From Adiantum capillus-veneris (Eukaryota > Streptophyta > Polypodiopsida > Polypodiales > Pteridaceae), in the NCBI GenBank assembly GCA_014529385.2, contig CM043955.1, forward strand, positions 154,281,140 to 154,345,139: a DNA stretch of 64,000 nucleotides, given 5' to 3'. The notes under the pieces were generated by a model. It made no database searches. It was not told the origin of the DNA and was given only the letters and a program-made list of their open reading frames with translations. Position numbers and translations under genes: made by a program. Within the stretch, counting starts at the first letter, position 1; each line of letters starts with the position of its first letter. Shown piece by piece: positions 46,030-59,133 of the stretch.

Positions 46030-46143
46030 CATTGCCTTCAAGTCGGCAACAAAAACGCAAAGATTTGTGCTCTTTGATTGAGGTTCTAGATCACCTAAAT
46101 CGGAATTCAAATGAAGAAGTTATGATCAAAAGAGTGAACTGTT

Positions 46144-46145
<2 letters not shown>

Positions 46146-46227
<82 letters not shown>
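46146..46227. repeat. (GA)n tract at the 5' end of LINE B
   Basis: 82 bp of GA on the plus strand, a CT tract in LINE orientation. It is followed outward by impure GA-rich sequence to 46418 and a second pure run at 46420-46479. Confidence 0.97.
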
Positions 46228-46234
<7 letters not shown>

Positions 46235-46417
46235 GAGGAGAGAGAGAGGAGGGAAAGAGAGGATGAGAGAGAAATACTGAGAGGAGAGGAAAGAGAAAAA
46301 GAGAGAGGATGAGGGAGAGAGAAGGGGGAGGGAGAGGGAAAGAGACAAAGTGTTTAGGGTGAGAAAGAGAGTGGGAGACAGATTGAGAGGGAGGGAGGGA
46401 AAGGCATGATGGGGAGG

Positions 46418-46419
<2 letters not shown>

Positions 46420-46479
<60 letters not shown>
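46420..46479. repeat. (GA)n microsatellite, 60 bp
   Basis: Pure AG dinucleotide run within a GA-rich region. A short TG run (46499-46524) follows. Confidence 0.97.
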
Positions 46480-46483
<4 letters not shown>

Positions 46484-46497
46484 GTCAATTGGCAAAA

Positions 46498-46528
<31 letters not shown>

Positions 46529-46655
46529 TCTGTGTGGGTGTGTGAAGTTGGATGAAGCATTAGCTTCATCAATAGTTCAAGTAGCAACCCCAGTAGGGGA
46601 AGTATAGATGTGAGTGTAGCTAGATGTAGCTATCATATTCAGATGTCATGACTAA

Positions 46656-48628
<1,973 letters not shown>

Positions 48629-48712
<84 letters not shown>
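48629..48712. repeat. (GT)n microsatellite, 84 bp
   Basis: Pure GT dinucleotide run, 18 bp before an inverted repeat. Confidence 0.98.
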
Positions 48713-48715
<3 letters not shown>

Positions 48716-48729
48716 CGCCCTGTCCCAGG

Positions 48730-48772
48730 CTCCATACACAATGGGTCGATAGTATGCCCATTGTGCATGGAG
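48730..48772. repeat. 16-bp inverted repeat (hairpin)
   Basis: CTCCATACACAATGGG (48730-48745) and CCCATTGTGCATGGAG (48757-48772) pair at 15 of 16 positions with an 11-base loop. The role is unknown. Confidence 0.8.
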
Positions 48773-48775
48773 CTA

Positions 48776-50772
48776 CTACCTAATTAGAGAGATGAGGTTA
48801 GAACGGCTGAGTTGCAAGCCAAGCCAGTCATTCCGAGAAATAGTCTTGATGATTTTGTTTATTAAGTCACTCCTCTTGAATCCATTAAACCAAAACTTCT
48901 GAATAATAAGCTTGATGTCTTCCCATGCTAAGAAGCAGTTAGAGGAAGAATATAAGATTAAGTAGAGGAGGCTGATGCATGTATTAAGAGCATCTTTACG
49001 AGGTCGGTTACTATTCTTTTTTATGAATTCTATGGGAGGGATATTCAATAGGTCTCTTTTTCAAGTGAAACGGTAGTCATAGCCGCCATTACAAGGGTTA
49101 TGAAGTATAACTATAAAGTTAAGGAATTGTGTAGAGGTAGAAAAGAAGCCAAAGGTTGTAGAAAAACATTGACCATAAGTCGGCTCAATCTTGAGGCAGT
49201 CATGGTAAATAAGATTAATTTCCTTCGAAAAAGATTTATCCATGAGGCTTGATGTTGTCCATATATCTGTACGTATGTTTAAATAGGAAAGTTTATGAGA
49301 GCCGTTTTTATCTTCTATGGTTCTGAGAAACCATTTATATTCGAAGAAGGCTTCATATGGATTACACATAAGGGGTGACCAAGAAAATCCCATAGGGATG
49401 CTTAAGCTCTGGTTAAAGCATTGGCCTCTGAAGAGTATACTACAGTTATCAAGTATCCAGGTAATGTTATTTAATAGTTTCTCCTCATTAAAGTGGCAGG
49501 GGTGAGATGAGGCGGTTTTTTAATCCATCTCGGTTTACTAGTGAGGGAAATGTAGAAGAAACCTTTCTGCCTAGCATGCTTAAATGTTATCCCAATCATT
49601 ATTTGTAATAGAATATTCTTTAGCCCTATCTTTCCATTCAAAGTTGTATTTTCGTAGCATTGAGTGATGTCTACTGTGAAGAAATGGAATATTTATTTGG
49701 GGAAGTTAAGAGTGACCTCAGTAGAGTTTTTGACTAACCAAAAGGGGTTAAAGTGTATTTGAAGGAAGTTTAAACCGAACTTTTGTTTAGTTGCGCAAAC
49801 AGATTCAAACTCTGAAAGTACAAGGTCAAGGCAAAGGGTGGTATCTTTAGTAATGTCAGTAAATATCCCATTTGAAGCATCGATATCCATCTGAATTTAT
49901 GCTTATCATGTTTATACGTGGGAAAAAGCACGAGATTCCATATAGTCTTAAGAGAATAACTAAGATTTGAAATATTTGCACATTATCAAGTATATCATGA
50001 TTGCCAAAAATAAGTCAAAGCACTCACAGAATACTGTTTTGGGGTGAATCCAATCCAAAAGTTCATTTTGGAACAGACAGTGTAAATAGATAAACTCCTT
50101 GGTGGAGGCCTTCTTTGTAGGATGCATCCTTCCACAAGGGCCAAAAGAAACCTGCAAAGTATCGATGATCATAAGTCAAGGACGTGCCGGATTGGAGTAT
50201 TTCTTCCTCTTCCCCTAATAAAGCTACAAGACTTTCCTCTATTATAATTGGAGGAAGAACAAGGGGTCAAAAAAGATGTGAACGAGTCATTGGGTGTGGT
50301 TAAAGAGTTTGGTCTTTCCAACAAAGGGAATTATCATCTTCAATACAATTCTTAAGTAAACTAATGATGACTTTGACACGTTTGTAGTTGGCATAAGTGG
50401 TCAGCTATGTTTGTGGTTTATCGTATTTGAGTTCTTTAAGGATATCCAACATTAGCCCACAAAAAATATTAAAAGCAATTTGAGCAGTCACTAGCTGTTT
50501 GGCTTGGGCTCCCAACCAAGAGCAAATAAGGGATAAATGAAAGTGCACCGGTGTCCCGGGAAAGAGTTGGTCAAGATAGTTGAGGATATACCAGATAGCA
50601 TGGTCGAACCACATGATGCTTGATTCACAAGAAGCTTTGGGGTCAAGAAATTTGCAGGCACATTTTAGATACGACTGAGATACAATCCAAATTGATTTAG
50701 TGTATAATTTGGGATTTCTCTTAGCACACTCCATGTTCCCTTTTTTACGAATGTACAATCCTACATTAGAGG
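48776..50772 (-). pseudogene. Decayed reverse transcriptase gene, possibly Penelope-like
   Basis: Short minus frames join into one old coding region. Upstream (50772 to about 49690) it is unrecognised, with DKPQT, FFWPLWKD and FGLNFLQIHFNPFWLVKN. Near 49660 comes FTVDITQCYEN, an RT motif A with its Asp. Near 49390 comes SIPMGFSWSPLMCNPYEAFFE, an RT motif B' of the PMG..SP..N type. Later come FIKKNSNRPRKDALNTCISL and FWFNGFKRSDLINKI. The expected Asp-Asp of motif C is not visible (LSYLNIRTDI stands there). This layout differs from the Gypsy, Copia and LINE RTs in the window, and the PMG motif suggests a Penelope-like RT. That family call is a guess. Its upstream side is cut by the E3 LTR. Confidence 0.5.
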
Positions 50773-51692
50773 TGTGGGATGGGTGTCTCACCTCACTCCT
50801 ATCTTATTGCAGACATAGCGAGAACCACGATTAAATTGTCAATCCATGGGACGAAGCTGACTCGACTAGTGCATAGAGGCTACAAGAGGTTTTCAATCTC
50901 TTGAAAAACAACAAACAACTCGCATCTAACTCAAGCTACACTCAAATGACTGAAATCACCAAAAGCCAATCGCTCATCGGCAAACAAATCACATCCATTA
51001 CAGCATCAAATGACATCCAAACGTAATGAAACTTCTAGGACATGCTTATAAGAACTAAGCACACATGCTTATGGTCTCAAATCCCACTTCAGGTCAAGTG
51101 CAAAAATCACGATTATCAATAGAAGTGGATTTTTGACCTGGTCGTTTTCAACCCAGAATGCATCTAAAGGCTTAGCAATGATGCCCCAATACCCCACCTA
51201 TGCTTACTTTTTTATTTTGAAGTGTAAAATCCTACTTATGATGAAATTAGGCCGCGGGTCAGCGACGCCAAAAGCTACGAAATACCAAGAAATGCTTACA
51301 TCAATGCGTAGAGTTGTTACTTGCGGTTGCAACGCAACAGACGCAACTGCAATGTGACAATCGGGGAAGGAGTAGGAAGCGCGAGAAGGAGAGAGGTGAG
51401 CGTTGTTAGCTCACACTGTGTATTTCATTATCCAAAACTTTAAAAATAACTTACAAAAATTGGCTTTTATACTTTAGCCAAGGTTTGTGGTGGTAAAAAC
51501 TAAAAATCTGGGGGCTCTAACGAAAGATAGGTAAAGACAGGTTGATACAATCTACAAGCTTGTATCCCCGGCTCATCAATTACAAAGTTTATCTGAAAAA
51601 TAAGAGTTACAATATTCCTAATTCATCAAAATAATAAATGTTTTTACAATGAGAGCTCCAAAAATGGTATCCGAGTTAGCTTGTTGCTAACA
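50773..51692 (-). repeat. 3' LTR of E3 (920 bp)
   Basis: It aligns end to end with the E1 LTR. In element orientation it starts TGTTAGCAACAAGC and ends CCCACA. TATA box at 51464-51471 (minus). The polypurine run is 51693-51706. Confidence 0.87.
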
Positions 51693-51779
51693 ATCCCCCC
51701 TCCTCGCATGTGTCGTCCCTTGACACAACTTTATGGACTCAAATAATCTTCGGGTTGACAGCTGGTGAGACGGTCTTCA

Positions 51780-52790
51780 AGTGCATGCAAAGCTTTCTCA
51801 TATCTTTCTTTCTTTGTTTGGTACGTGCAAAAATTGCATGGTGACTCTGTCCTTGAGCTTGATGGCTGAGTAGCCTACGAATTTGAAACTTAGGTTGCTA
51901 ATCACTGGCCCAAAAATCTTCGTGCGCCAGGTGGAAAATTCTGTGTAGAACGCTTCCTCAAACGCCAACATATTATGAGATGGCAACAACATGCAAAGGG
52001 CATAGAAGCCATAGAGGACTTCTTTGGAAGGTTGTCCGCTGAGGTCGTAGCATAAACCCTTATTGCCCTCGAGGAAGGACACCCACGGTGCTCCTGCTTG
52101 ATCTGGTTCATGAAAGGATTCAATGCATGTGAGCAGCATTCGGCAAATTTTGTAGAGCATAGCACATGAGAGATCAGGGAGACTTTTGAAGAATACCATG
52201 GCACCCGTTAGGGTTTTCACCAGGTATTCCTCTGTCGGCATCCCCTTCTCTGGAGCTGGCAACTTGGATAATTCAACCATGTAGGCCGCTTCTTTGTCAT
52301 TGCCTCGTGTGCTTGCCACGTCCTTACTCTTGGTACAGGACTTGCCGCTTTTTGTGGTTCTGGCTCTTTTGCTTTGCCTTGCTCGGAAGTAGTTTCTGCC
52401 TGTTGTTCATCTCCTACTGCCTCTTGTGATGCAGGCTTCTTTTCCTTGGTTTGCTCTCCCTCAGTTGGTCTAATTGTTGGTGAAGGTGGAGGTCTTGGCA
52501 TGGGGTGGTCTTCTTGTTTCGTAGTAGGTGAGGTCGGTTTAGGAGACATCTCTTCTTGATTTTACTGTGTCTCTCCTTGTGATGTTGCCTCTTCTGCTTG
52601 TCTCTGCCGCTCCGCCGCATCTTCCCTTGCTTTTCTTTTTGCTTCTTGAGTTTCTTTCTACTCCAAGGCTTCCGCTTCTTAGTACATGCGTTCAAGAGAA
52701 TCCTTGGGATCTTTTGGTTCCTTCGTGGGGCAGGAATCTTGGTTCGGGGACCTTTCATATCCATTGGAACCCACCGTGTTGGGTCCTCAC
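51780..52790 (-). pseudogene. Decayed third-ORF protein of E3
   Basis: A charged, Glu/Arg/Lys-rich region (about 52560-52720) and a Pro/Glu-rich linker lead into RVRTWQAHEAMTKKRPTWLNYP (52250-52330, broken by a frameshift). A 173-codon open frame follows with EYLVKTLTGAMVFF, PDLSCAMLYKICRMLLTC, CYDLSGQPSKEVLYGF, FEEAFYTEF and VTMQFLHVPNKERK. This is the conserved C-terminal domain of the giant Gypsy ORF3, ending about 100 bp before the polypurine tract. It is closer to E1 than to the giant element. Confidence 0.8.
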
Positions 52791-53311
52791 GTGCAGCTTG
52801 GTGGCTTCTTTCATAGGTCTCTTTTTAGTGTCCTCATTATGTTGCCCTCATGGTGTGCCTAAAGCCTATTGGTTGGCCTCCCAAGGGGTCCGATGATAAA
52901 TTAGTTAACTTAAATAATTGTATTTGCATTTATCAAGTCCTGTTTCTCAAAGGGGAAAGGGGGACACTTGTCCCAAGACTAGCATGCTTGCTTGATATGC
53001 CTCTTGCTTGTGATTGGCTAGACCTCGAGGGCTCCAATGAGCTTCAAGCATGCACTAGAAGGGGGGTCAACCAAGGAAGCTAGGCCCATGCTTGGGGGGT
53101 ATACTGTCCCACATGCACCTACACATACTCTCATTGTGTGAAGTGCAAAGTGCAAGAGCTCCATCTCCTTCTTCAAGGTAGTAGATAAGTTGAGAGCCTA
53201 CACCAACACTCTTGGCGATGGAATGCAAATCCAACCAAGAGCCATGCTTCAATGCTTAAGCTTTCCATCTTCTCCATCTTCATTACAATGCTATTATGTG
53301 CACGCTAGCAA

Positions 53312-54127
53312 GAGGAGTGATGATAAGTGAGGAACTAATTCTTTCTCCTATGAAATGTTTCTTCTTCCTCTTCCCTGCCCTCATTCCTCGCTAGCTCTCT
53401 CCACCTTTGAAGGTTTTTGAGGCCTTGGGACTGAGGCTTGGGATAGCTAATTCTTTCCACAAAATCTATGTTGTCCTTATGATGCATGAAGCTTTCCATC
53501 TTCATTGCATCACCTAGGTCACAAGAAACACAAATATTGTATTGTATCAAGTATGTCTTCATGGGAGAAACTATAATACCAATGCATATTGGAGGGGGGA
53601 CCAGCTCCACATAAATCTGGTCCTCAACTATTGTCATATTCTCTAAACTCTCTCTCTTGCAAAAGTATTGTTCATGCCAAGTTAACTAAATGATATGTTT
53701 ATGTTTCCACCATCTGGAAAGAGGAGTGATGATAACTAGTGAGGAACTAATTCTTTCTCCTATGAAATGTTTCTTCTTCCTCTTCCCTACCCTCATTCCC
53801 CGCTAGCTCTCTCCACCTTTGAAGGTGTTTGAGGCCTTGGGACTGAGGCTTGGGATAGCTAATTCTTTCCACAAAATCTATGTTGTCCTTATAATGCATG
53901 AAGCTTTCCATCTTCATTGCATCACCTAGGTCACAAGAAACACAAATATTGTAATGTATCAAGTATGTCTTCATGGGAGAAACTATAATACCAATGCATA
54001 TTGGAGGGGGGACCGGCTCCACATAAATCTAGTCCTCAACTATTGTCATATTCTCTAAACTCTCTCTCTTGCAAAAGTATTGTTCATGCCAAGTTAACTA
54101 AATGATATGTTTATGTTGCCACCATCA
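53312..54127 (+). repeat. Tandem duplication inside the LTR (two units of about 405 bp)
   Basis: 53312-53716 and 53721-54127 are nearly identical, from GAGGAGTGATGATAA to CCACCATC. The chromovirus LTRs have the segment once, so it duplicated in this copy. Confidence 0.9.
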
Positions 54128-54222
54128 ATTAAGTTCACCCTCTATGCTCACAAAGTAATTCCACAAAAGTACTTTCTCTAATTTCCGCTACTCTCAAAGT
54201 TCATAGGCAATTGCCATTACAT

Positions 54223-54234
54223 TGGTATCAAAGC
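54223..54234 (+). other. Primer binding site (tRNA-Met, one mismatch)
   Basis: TGGTATCAAAGC lies one base after the LTR end at 54221. The common form is TGGTATCAGAGC. Confidence 0.82.
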
Positions 54235-55371
54235 ATTTGGTTTAAAAGAGGTCCTTAAGCAGCCTATAAATGGTTGATTTTTTAAATTATATTAGAGTAA
54301 GTGGGACTAGGATTTATTATCGGTTTTGTTGAGCCCACTATGTGGTATATGGGGCACACCTCAAGAGCTTTGGACTTAATAATGGGGTCTTTTTATACTT
54401 GTCTATAGCTTTACCATTTTTGAGCCATAAGAAGTCCAAAAGGAGCTAGCCCTCAGCACTTTTGCAATATTAAACTCACTCCCCTACTCTCTATAATTAC
54501 CCACTTCAAGCCATGGGTCATTAGGTAATTTCGGAGCTCATTTGGAGGGCCTTCTAAGAAAATGTATTTTTTGCACTCTCTCTCTAGAAAACATGGCAAA
54601 TAATAGAGCTGGGTCTTTCATAGTAAAATTTCAAAAAGTGTACTTTAAATAGATTCCTTACTCTTCTGAACATTCGTTCGTAGTGATTGAGGGATAATCC
54701 TCTTTTCAGTTGCATTGAATGAACCTCGTCAATATGGAGGGAATGAGGCTAACATGGAGGGACGAAGGCGCAACCGCTATTCACTTTCCATTAAACCTAC
54801 ACATTTGGCTAATGGCACACTCTTCAAATGGCACAAATGTTACCCAGAAACGAGCCAAATATCACCTTCACATTGATTTGGACAATGAGTACCAACCATT
54901 GATTAAGCGTAGTAAAACAAACACACATATACCTCCCGCTTCCATAGACACGCTCAGAGCTCAGGGAGCTAAACACATAGATATCTAGACGAGAGGCTCT
55001 CTCTACCCTAAGAATCCAATGACTAATGCGTCTCCACCGTTTGTCAATCCTACAAGCTTATTGACCTTTGCTAGTGATGGAGAAAAGGGCCTTCTGGGTT
55101 ATTGTAAATCTCTTACAAGAGAAGCTGAAACTTACAAGGGCATTCTCCAAGCTCAACAATGTGAGATTGTTCGCCTTTCACATTTACATTCTACATATTA
55201 GGTTACCATTTTGCAACACAAAACAGAGGTACAAGAACTGAAAGGAAAGGTGCGAAGTTGTCAAATGAAGGACACCATCTTGGGTGGTCGTATCCGAAAG
55301 AAGAAATTGCGCAATCTTGAAACATTGCAGGTTGCATCCGAAGGTCTCAAGAAAAGAATCCGAGCATTAAG

Positions 55372-55509
55372 GTGATGCTTCTTGGTTGGCTACATTGTCT
55401 TAGTTAAGTAATCTTTTTGTTTTTTCTTGTTATGCATTGTTTTCATGTGCCTAAATAGTGTCAGTGAAGCAAATTTTATGTTATTTACTTATGCATTGTC
55501 TTCATGTAG
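55372..55509 (+). other. Predicted intron 1 of the transposase-like gene
   Basis: GTGATG...CATGTAG. Splicing completes an Arg codon (AG+A) and joins the two frames. It is the least certain of the three introns because of its weak donor. Confidence 0.5.
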
Positions 55510-56176
55510 AGATTCAATCTATCCTAACAAGGAAAACATTGACCCCAAAGCCAATATAGGAAAGAGATTGAAGCCACTTATAAGTAGAAGCCTGGCAGCA
55601 GATATAGTACATGACAAGAAGTTTAAGGTCCTACAACAAAATGTAGTGGACCGCTTTATTTCAGAGAACTCAGTGCTTGCAAAAGAGATACAAGGCACAC
55701 TTGATTCACTTGGTGTAAACAAAAGAGGATATTCGGCTATCCAAAAGTCTGTCTCATCCATCTTTGTTAAGAAGGGTATAAAATCCAAACTTCTACCATG
55801 AGCCTTAAGTGTTTGGAAAGAGAGGCTTCAGCTTAACGAGGCACAGGGAGACTATCTTGGACAGCCCTTTCATATTAAAGCAACTTACAGTGGCCATGGA
55901 GCAAACATGGCATATGATGAGTTCAATAATATTTTTATGGACCTGCAGATGTTACAAAAGAAAATGGTGGAGTTTTACAACATCACATTTGAAGAGTCAC
56001 GAGGGGTATTACATTTTGTGTTAAAACTGGATGAGTGTGAGCTTGTTAAAGAGAAAAATCTAGAGCGTGTTACTATTACTTTAATGAATAGAGCCCTCTC
56101 AAAGTGTCCCAGTGATGATCCTTTGTATTTTAGTGTTCAATCAGAATCTAACATATGGTGGCTTGGTGCGTTTGAG

Positions 56177-56250
56177 GTAAGCGAGATTCTCAAGTAAGCT
56201 CAAATGTTCACATCTACTTAAGGCTCATTTATTTTGTGTTGCAAGTAAAG
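56177..56250 (+). other. Predicted intron 2 of the transposase-like gene
   Basis: Donor GAG|GTAAGC and an AG acceptor at 56249-56250. Phase 0 on both sides, changing the reading frame exactly as needed (74 bp). Confidence 0.6.
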
Positions 56251-57117
56251 AAAGAAGATCATGAGATTCTATATTGGGTGTTCCATCGAACTAATATTCC
56301 GAAGGTGATTGATCGACAGACTAACCAGAGAGAGGTACTACGTCTAGATGGAAGGGGAGACTTTCAAGTTCAGTGGCATCTTGCAGGTAACCTCAAAACA
56401 TTAAAGTGCATGTATAATTGTGGAATGGGTGCAATGGCAAAGTCGCCGTGTTTGTTCTGCATGAAGCCTGCAAAGGTCATGGACCCAAAGTGGTGGAGAA
56501 AATCTCCAACACGTCACATTGAGGATCCTGCTTTTCGACCGGTTTTGAAAATACCACTTGTGAATGTCCACATCTATAGAATGCATGCCCTTTATAGAAT
56601 TGTGGAGAAATTGGTCTACTTATATATCGGGTTTCCTTGGAAGATTAAGAACTCAGCAGAGCGACAAGTAGCCCTGCAGGGCTTAGAATTGGTACTGTCG
56701 GATATGGGGCTTCATGGTGTCAATGTGAAAATTTAGCGGGATGAAAAGAGATCAACTGCTGAGAAGGATGTCCCATGCAAACCATCCATCGGTGGGGTGA
56801 AGGCACAGAGGTTTTTATCTAAACCCCAAGGTACAAGAGATCCGAAGCTAACAAAACATGGAAAAATATATAACACATCTTATGTTAGCAAGGTAGAGTA
56901 TCAAAGCTGGAAAAAGCTACATATTGCAGTCAAAGACCAAGAACCAACTACTCGTAACGCGAAGGCTGAGGTTTGGCGATCAATAGACATCCTATTTTTT
57001 ATGTGCGACAAAGATGACTGGTCACAAGGTGATATGAACAAGTTCAAGGAGAATCTCAACCTTCTCAAAAAATCATTCAAGACAGCATGGACAGACACCC
57101 AGATTACTCACTACATG

Positions 57118-57197
57118 GTATTATCGTGTATTTGATTCTCTTTTATGTGCAACTATGTGAGTGTACAACATTATAACTAATCTGTTTTCATATCCAG
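57118..57197 (+). other. Predicted intron 3 of the transposase-like gene
   Basis: Donor ATG|GTATTA and acceptor TATCCAG|CAC. Phase 0 on both sides, linking ITHYM to HIIFNHLPYF (80 bp). Confidence 0.68.
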
Positions 57198-58060
57198 CAC
57201 ATCATCTTCAATCATTTACCATATTTTATACAAAAGTATGGGAACCCGGCAATATGGAATACCCAAGGGATAGAAAAGTCTCATTACATGGCGAGAAATG
57301 CTTATTTCAGGCACACACGACATGGTGGCTCTCGAATCAAGGCTAACAGTTTGAGAGAACTATTTGAATGGTTCTATCGTAGAATCATTCATCCAATGCA
57401 GGCAAAAGAAGTCTTGGCAAATTCAACAACAGCACAAGCCATCAGACATTTACAACAACAAAAAGTTAAAAGATCAATGGCATACAACAACTCTGGAGCT
57501 CATGAAAGTCAACGAAGGTGGAGAGAGACAATGGTGTATGTGAACCACAAGTGGAGAAAGATACTCTGAGTGGATGACATTGTACAAAATTTATGTAATA
57601 CATGATCTTATACAATTGCTACTTGAAGTGTATCAAGATTTTGAAGGTTCAATTTTGTTTTTTGGCACGTCACCCTTGTAACGAATCATGAGATGTTTGC
57701 CATACTCTAAAAGTTCATCTGGGTTTTGTCTACCAAGAGGTAGTGCCATTGCTGTGTAGGTGTAGTAATACGCTTCCCGACCACCTGTATAGCCCAGGCA
57801 GTAACCAAAACAATCTCTAGCAAACACTTTGTCCACAAGAATGCTTTATCTGTACATTTGGGCAACACGGGTCCACCCAAGAAGCGTGATAGTGTCCTGA
57901 ATGTGTAAGTTGCTATTGAACCCTCTTGTGACATGGAATTGTGAAAAACTACTATCGGCGACTCACAAAGCTTTGAAAGGTACTGCGCTAGGGCCGCATC
58001 CCTTCCACGATACTCTCGAGTCTGCCGCCGAAGGAAGTCATCCTTGTCAGCAATCCAAGA

Positions 58061-58085
58061 CTGCACATATCATGTCAGAGTAAGT

Positions 58086-58129
<44 letters not shown>

Positions 58130-58132
58130 TAC
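58061..58132 (-). other. Predicted intron containing a (GT)n microsatellite
   Basis: Minus strand CATG|GTAACTC...TATGTGCAG|TCTTGG, 72 bp, phase 0. Half of it is a GT repeat (plus-strand CA run at about 58088-58124). Confidence 0.55.
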
Positions 58133-59097
58133 CATGAAGCTCTCATCCTGCAGAAAGAGGTTTTCCTGCCAAAGGTCTACAGATGTAGTTGACCCCTGAC
58201 CTGAATGGTTAAATCAATCCTCCACTTCTTTGTTACTTGTTGATGGTCTTAGGCTTTGTCTTATTGCTTGGAAGGTGGCTTCATCAGGTAGTGTCTCCTT
58301 GTATTTTTCAGCTTTCTCAAAGCATCTCGGAGGCATTCCATTGGATTGCTGGATGTTTCCATTGCCTCATCATCACTACTATCCTCTGAAACAAATCCAC
58401 TCCTCTCCTCTTGGACTCTGGAAATAATAGCCAGGGAGAAATCCTCCCTTAAATAAAAGATGCTTTGCACATCATGTAAAAAGATATAGGTCCTGTTTCC
58501 AATCCTGAAGTCAGGCACAGCAAGCAGCATCATCTGAGCATGCTTCTCAGTGAAGTTACTGACATCCAAAGGAAGATTGATTTCTATGGTTTTCACAGAG
58601 AACATCTTACTTCTTTGTACTTCAATTGCTTCAACCTCAAGGTCGACTGTATCTTCAACCTCCTCGACTTCTTGTATACGAGTTGTATCCTCGCATTCTT
58701 CATCCGGTGCTTCATCCTGCTCCTCTAACACCTCATCAGCATTCTGCATGAGGAATCCAAACAGGCTGTTCAGGTAAATCATAAAGCCAAAGGATTCCTG
58801 AATGAGTTTGCATTCTTTTTGGTGCAAAGGGCAGGCTGAATGTCGGCAAGAAGGTGGCAATTCCCTATACTTCTTGAGTCCGTGTCCCTTTCCACCACAG
58901 TCATTTAAATGCACAAGAGTCATAGTGGGCAGAACAACCCTCCCTACCTGCACTATCACTTCAAACTTATCTCTGTAGGACTGCAAGAATTCACTGTGCT
59001 GAGCTAACAGGTCTTCAATGTCAAACTTTGGGTTAAACATAGAATGAACTAGATCAAACTTGTCCCCAACACCACAAGATGCTGCGAAATCAAACAG

Positions 59098-59133
59098 TTG
59101 CAGCTGGGTCTTCCAAAGAAGACCCAGCTGCAA
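59098..59133. repeat. Perfect 16-bp inverted repeat with a 4-base loop
   Basis: TTGCAGCTGGGTCTTC (59098-59113) and GAAGACCCAGCTGCAA (59118-59133) are exact reverse complements around CAAA. A related copy of half of it (AACTGGGTCTTCCAGAGAAG) follows at about 59160, so the region also contains a local duplication. Confidence 0.92.

Larger units (their letters stand above)
41655..46145 (-). mobile_element. LINE B: full-length but decayed non-LTR retrotransposon
   Basis: The minus strand carries a CT tract at its 5' side (46146-46227), a leader, ORF1 and ORF2, and a 3' UTR, all co-linear with LINE C. Many stops and frameshifts are present. No poly-A tail is seen at the 3' end. The sequence there runs into GATA/GA repeats. 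Confidence 0.88.
50773..52893 (-). mobile_element. E3: 3' end of an LTR element, same family as E1
   Basis: The minus strand gives an ORF3-like coding remnant, a polypurine tract and a 3' LTR. The upstream part is lost where a chromovirus-related LTR begins at about 52894, so it is either cut off or interrupted. The 3' flank is the RT pseudogene. Confidence 0.8.
52894..54640 (+). mobile_element. 5' end of a chromovirus-related LTR element
   Basis: The sequence from about 52950 to 54221 matches, in opposite orientation, the LTR of the chromovirus at 25797-33528, ending GCCATTACA. A primer site TGGTATCAAAGC (54223-54234) follows, then a leader resembling 31975-32333, and a possible gag start MANNRAG (ATG near 54593). 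Chromovirus similarity ends there. The exact 5' boundary (TGATAAATTAG at 52894) is uncertain. No 3' LTR is seen. Confidence 0.72.
54719..57569 (+). pseudogene. Transposase-like gene with three introns
   Basis: Four exons join in consistent phase: 54719-55371, 55510-56176, 56251-57117 and 57198-57569. The frame is broken by stops at 54986, 55199, 55799 and 56734. The N-terminal part is coiled coil (55020-55370). The middle has VLHFVLKLDECELVKEK, WWLGAFE, QVQWHLAGNLKTLKCMYNCG and CLFCMKP (a CxxC). The C-terminal part has FNHLPYFIQKYGNPAIWNTQ and GIEKSHYMARNAYFRHTRHG. Acidic residues in LKLDE and GIEK with a zinc-like CxxC between them suggest a DDE-type RNase H fold. From memory the pattern recalls an uncharacterised family in cnidarian and amphioxus genomes, where GGDLKFL stands for AGNLKTL. 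The gene converges on the minus-strand gene at 57633, 63 bp away. Confidence 0.6.

Noticed and set aside
46091-46587. Ser-Leu and Arg-Glu repeat proteins across GA tracts
   Set aside because: Pure dinucleotide repeats are open in several frames, so these are artefacts of the microsatellites (likewise at 40665-40944, 41492-41713 and 48505-48787).
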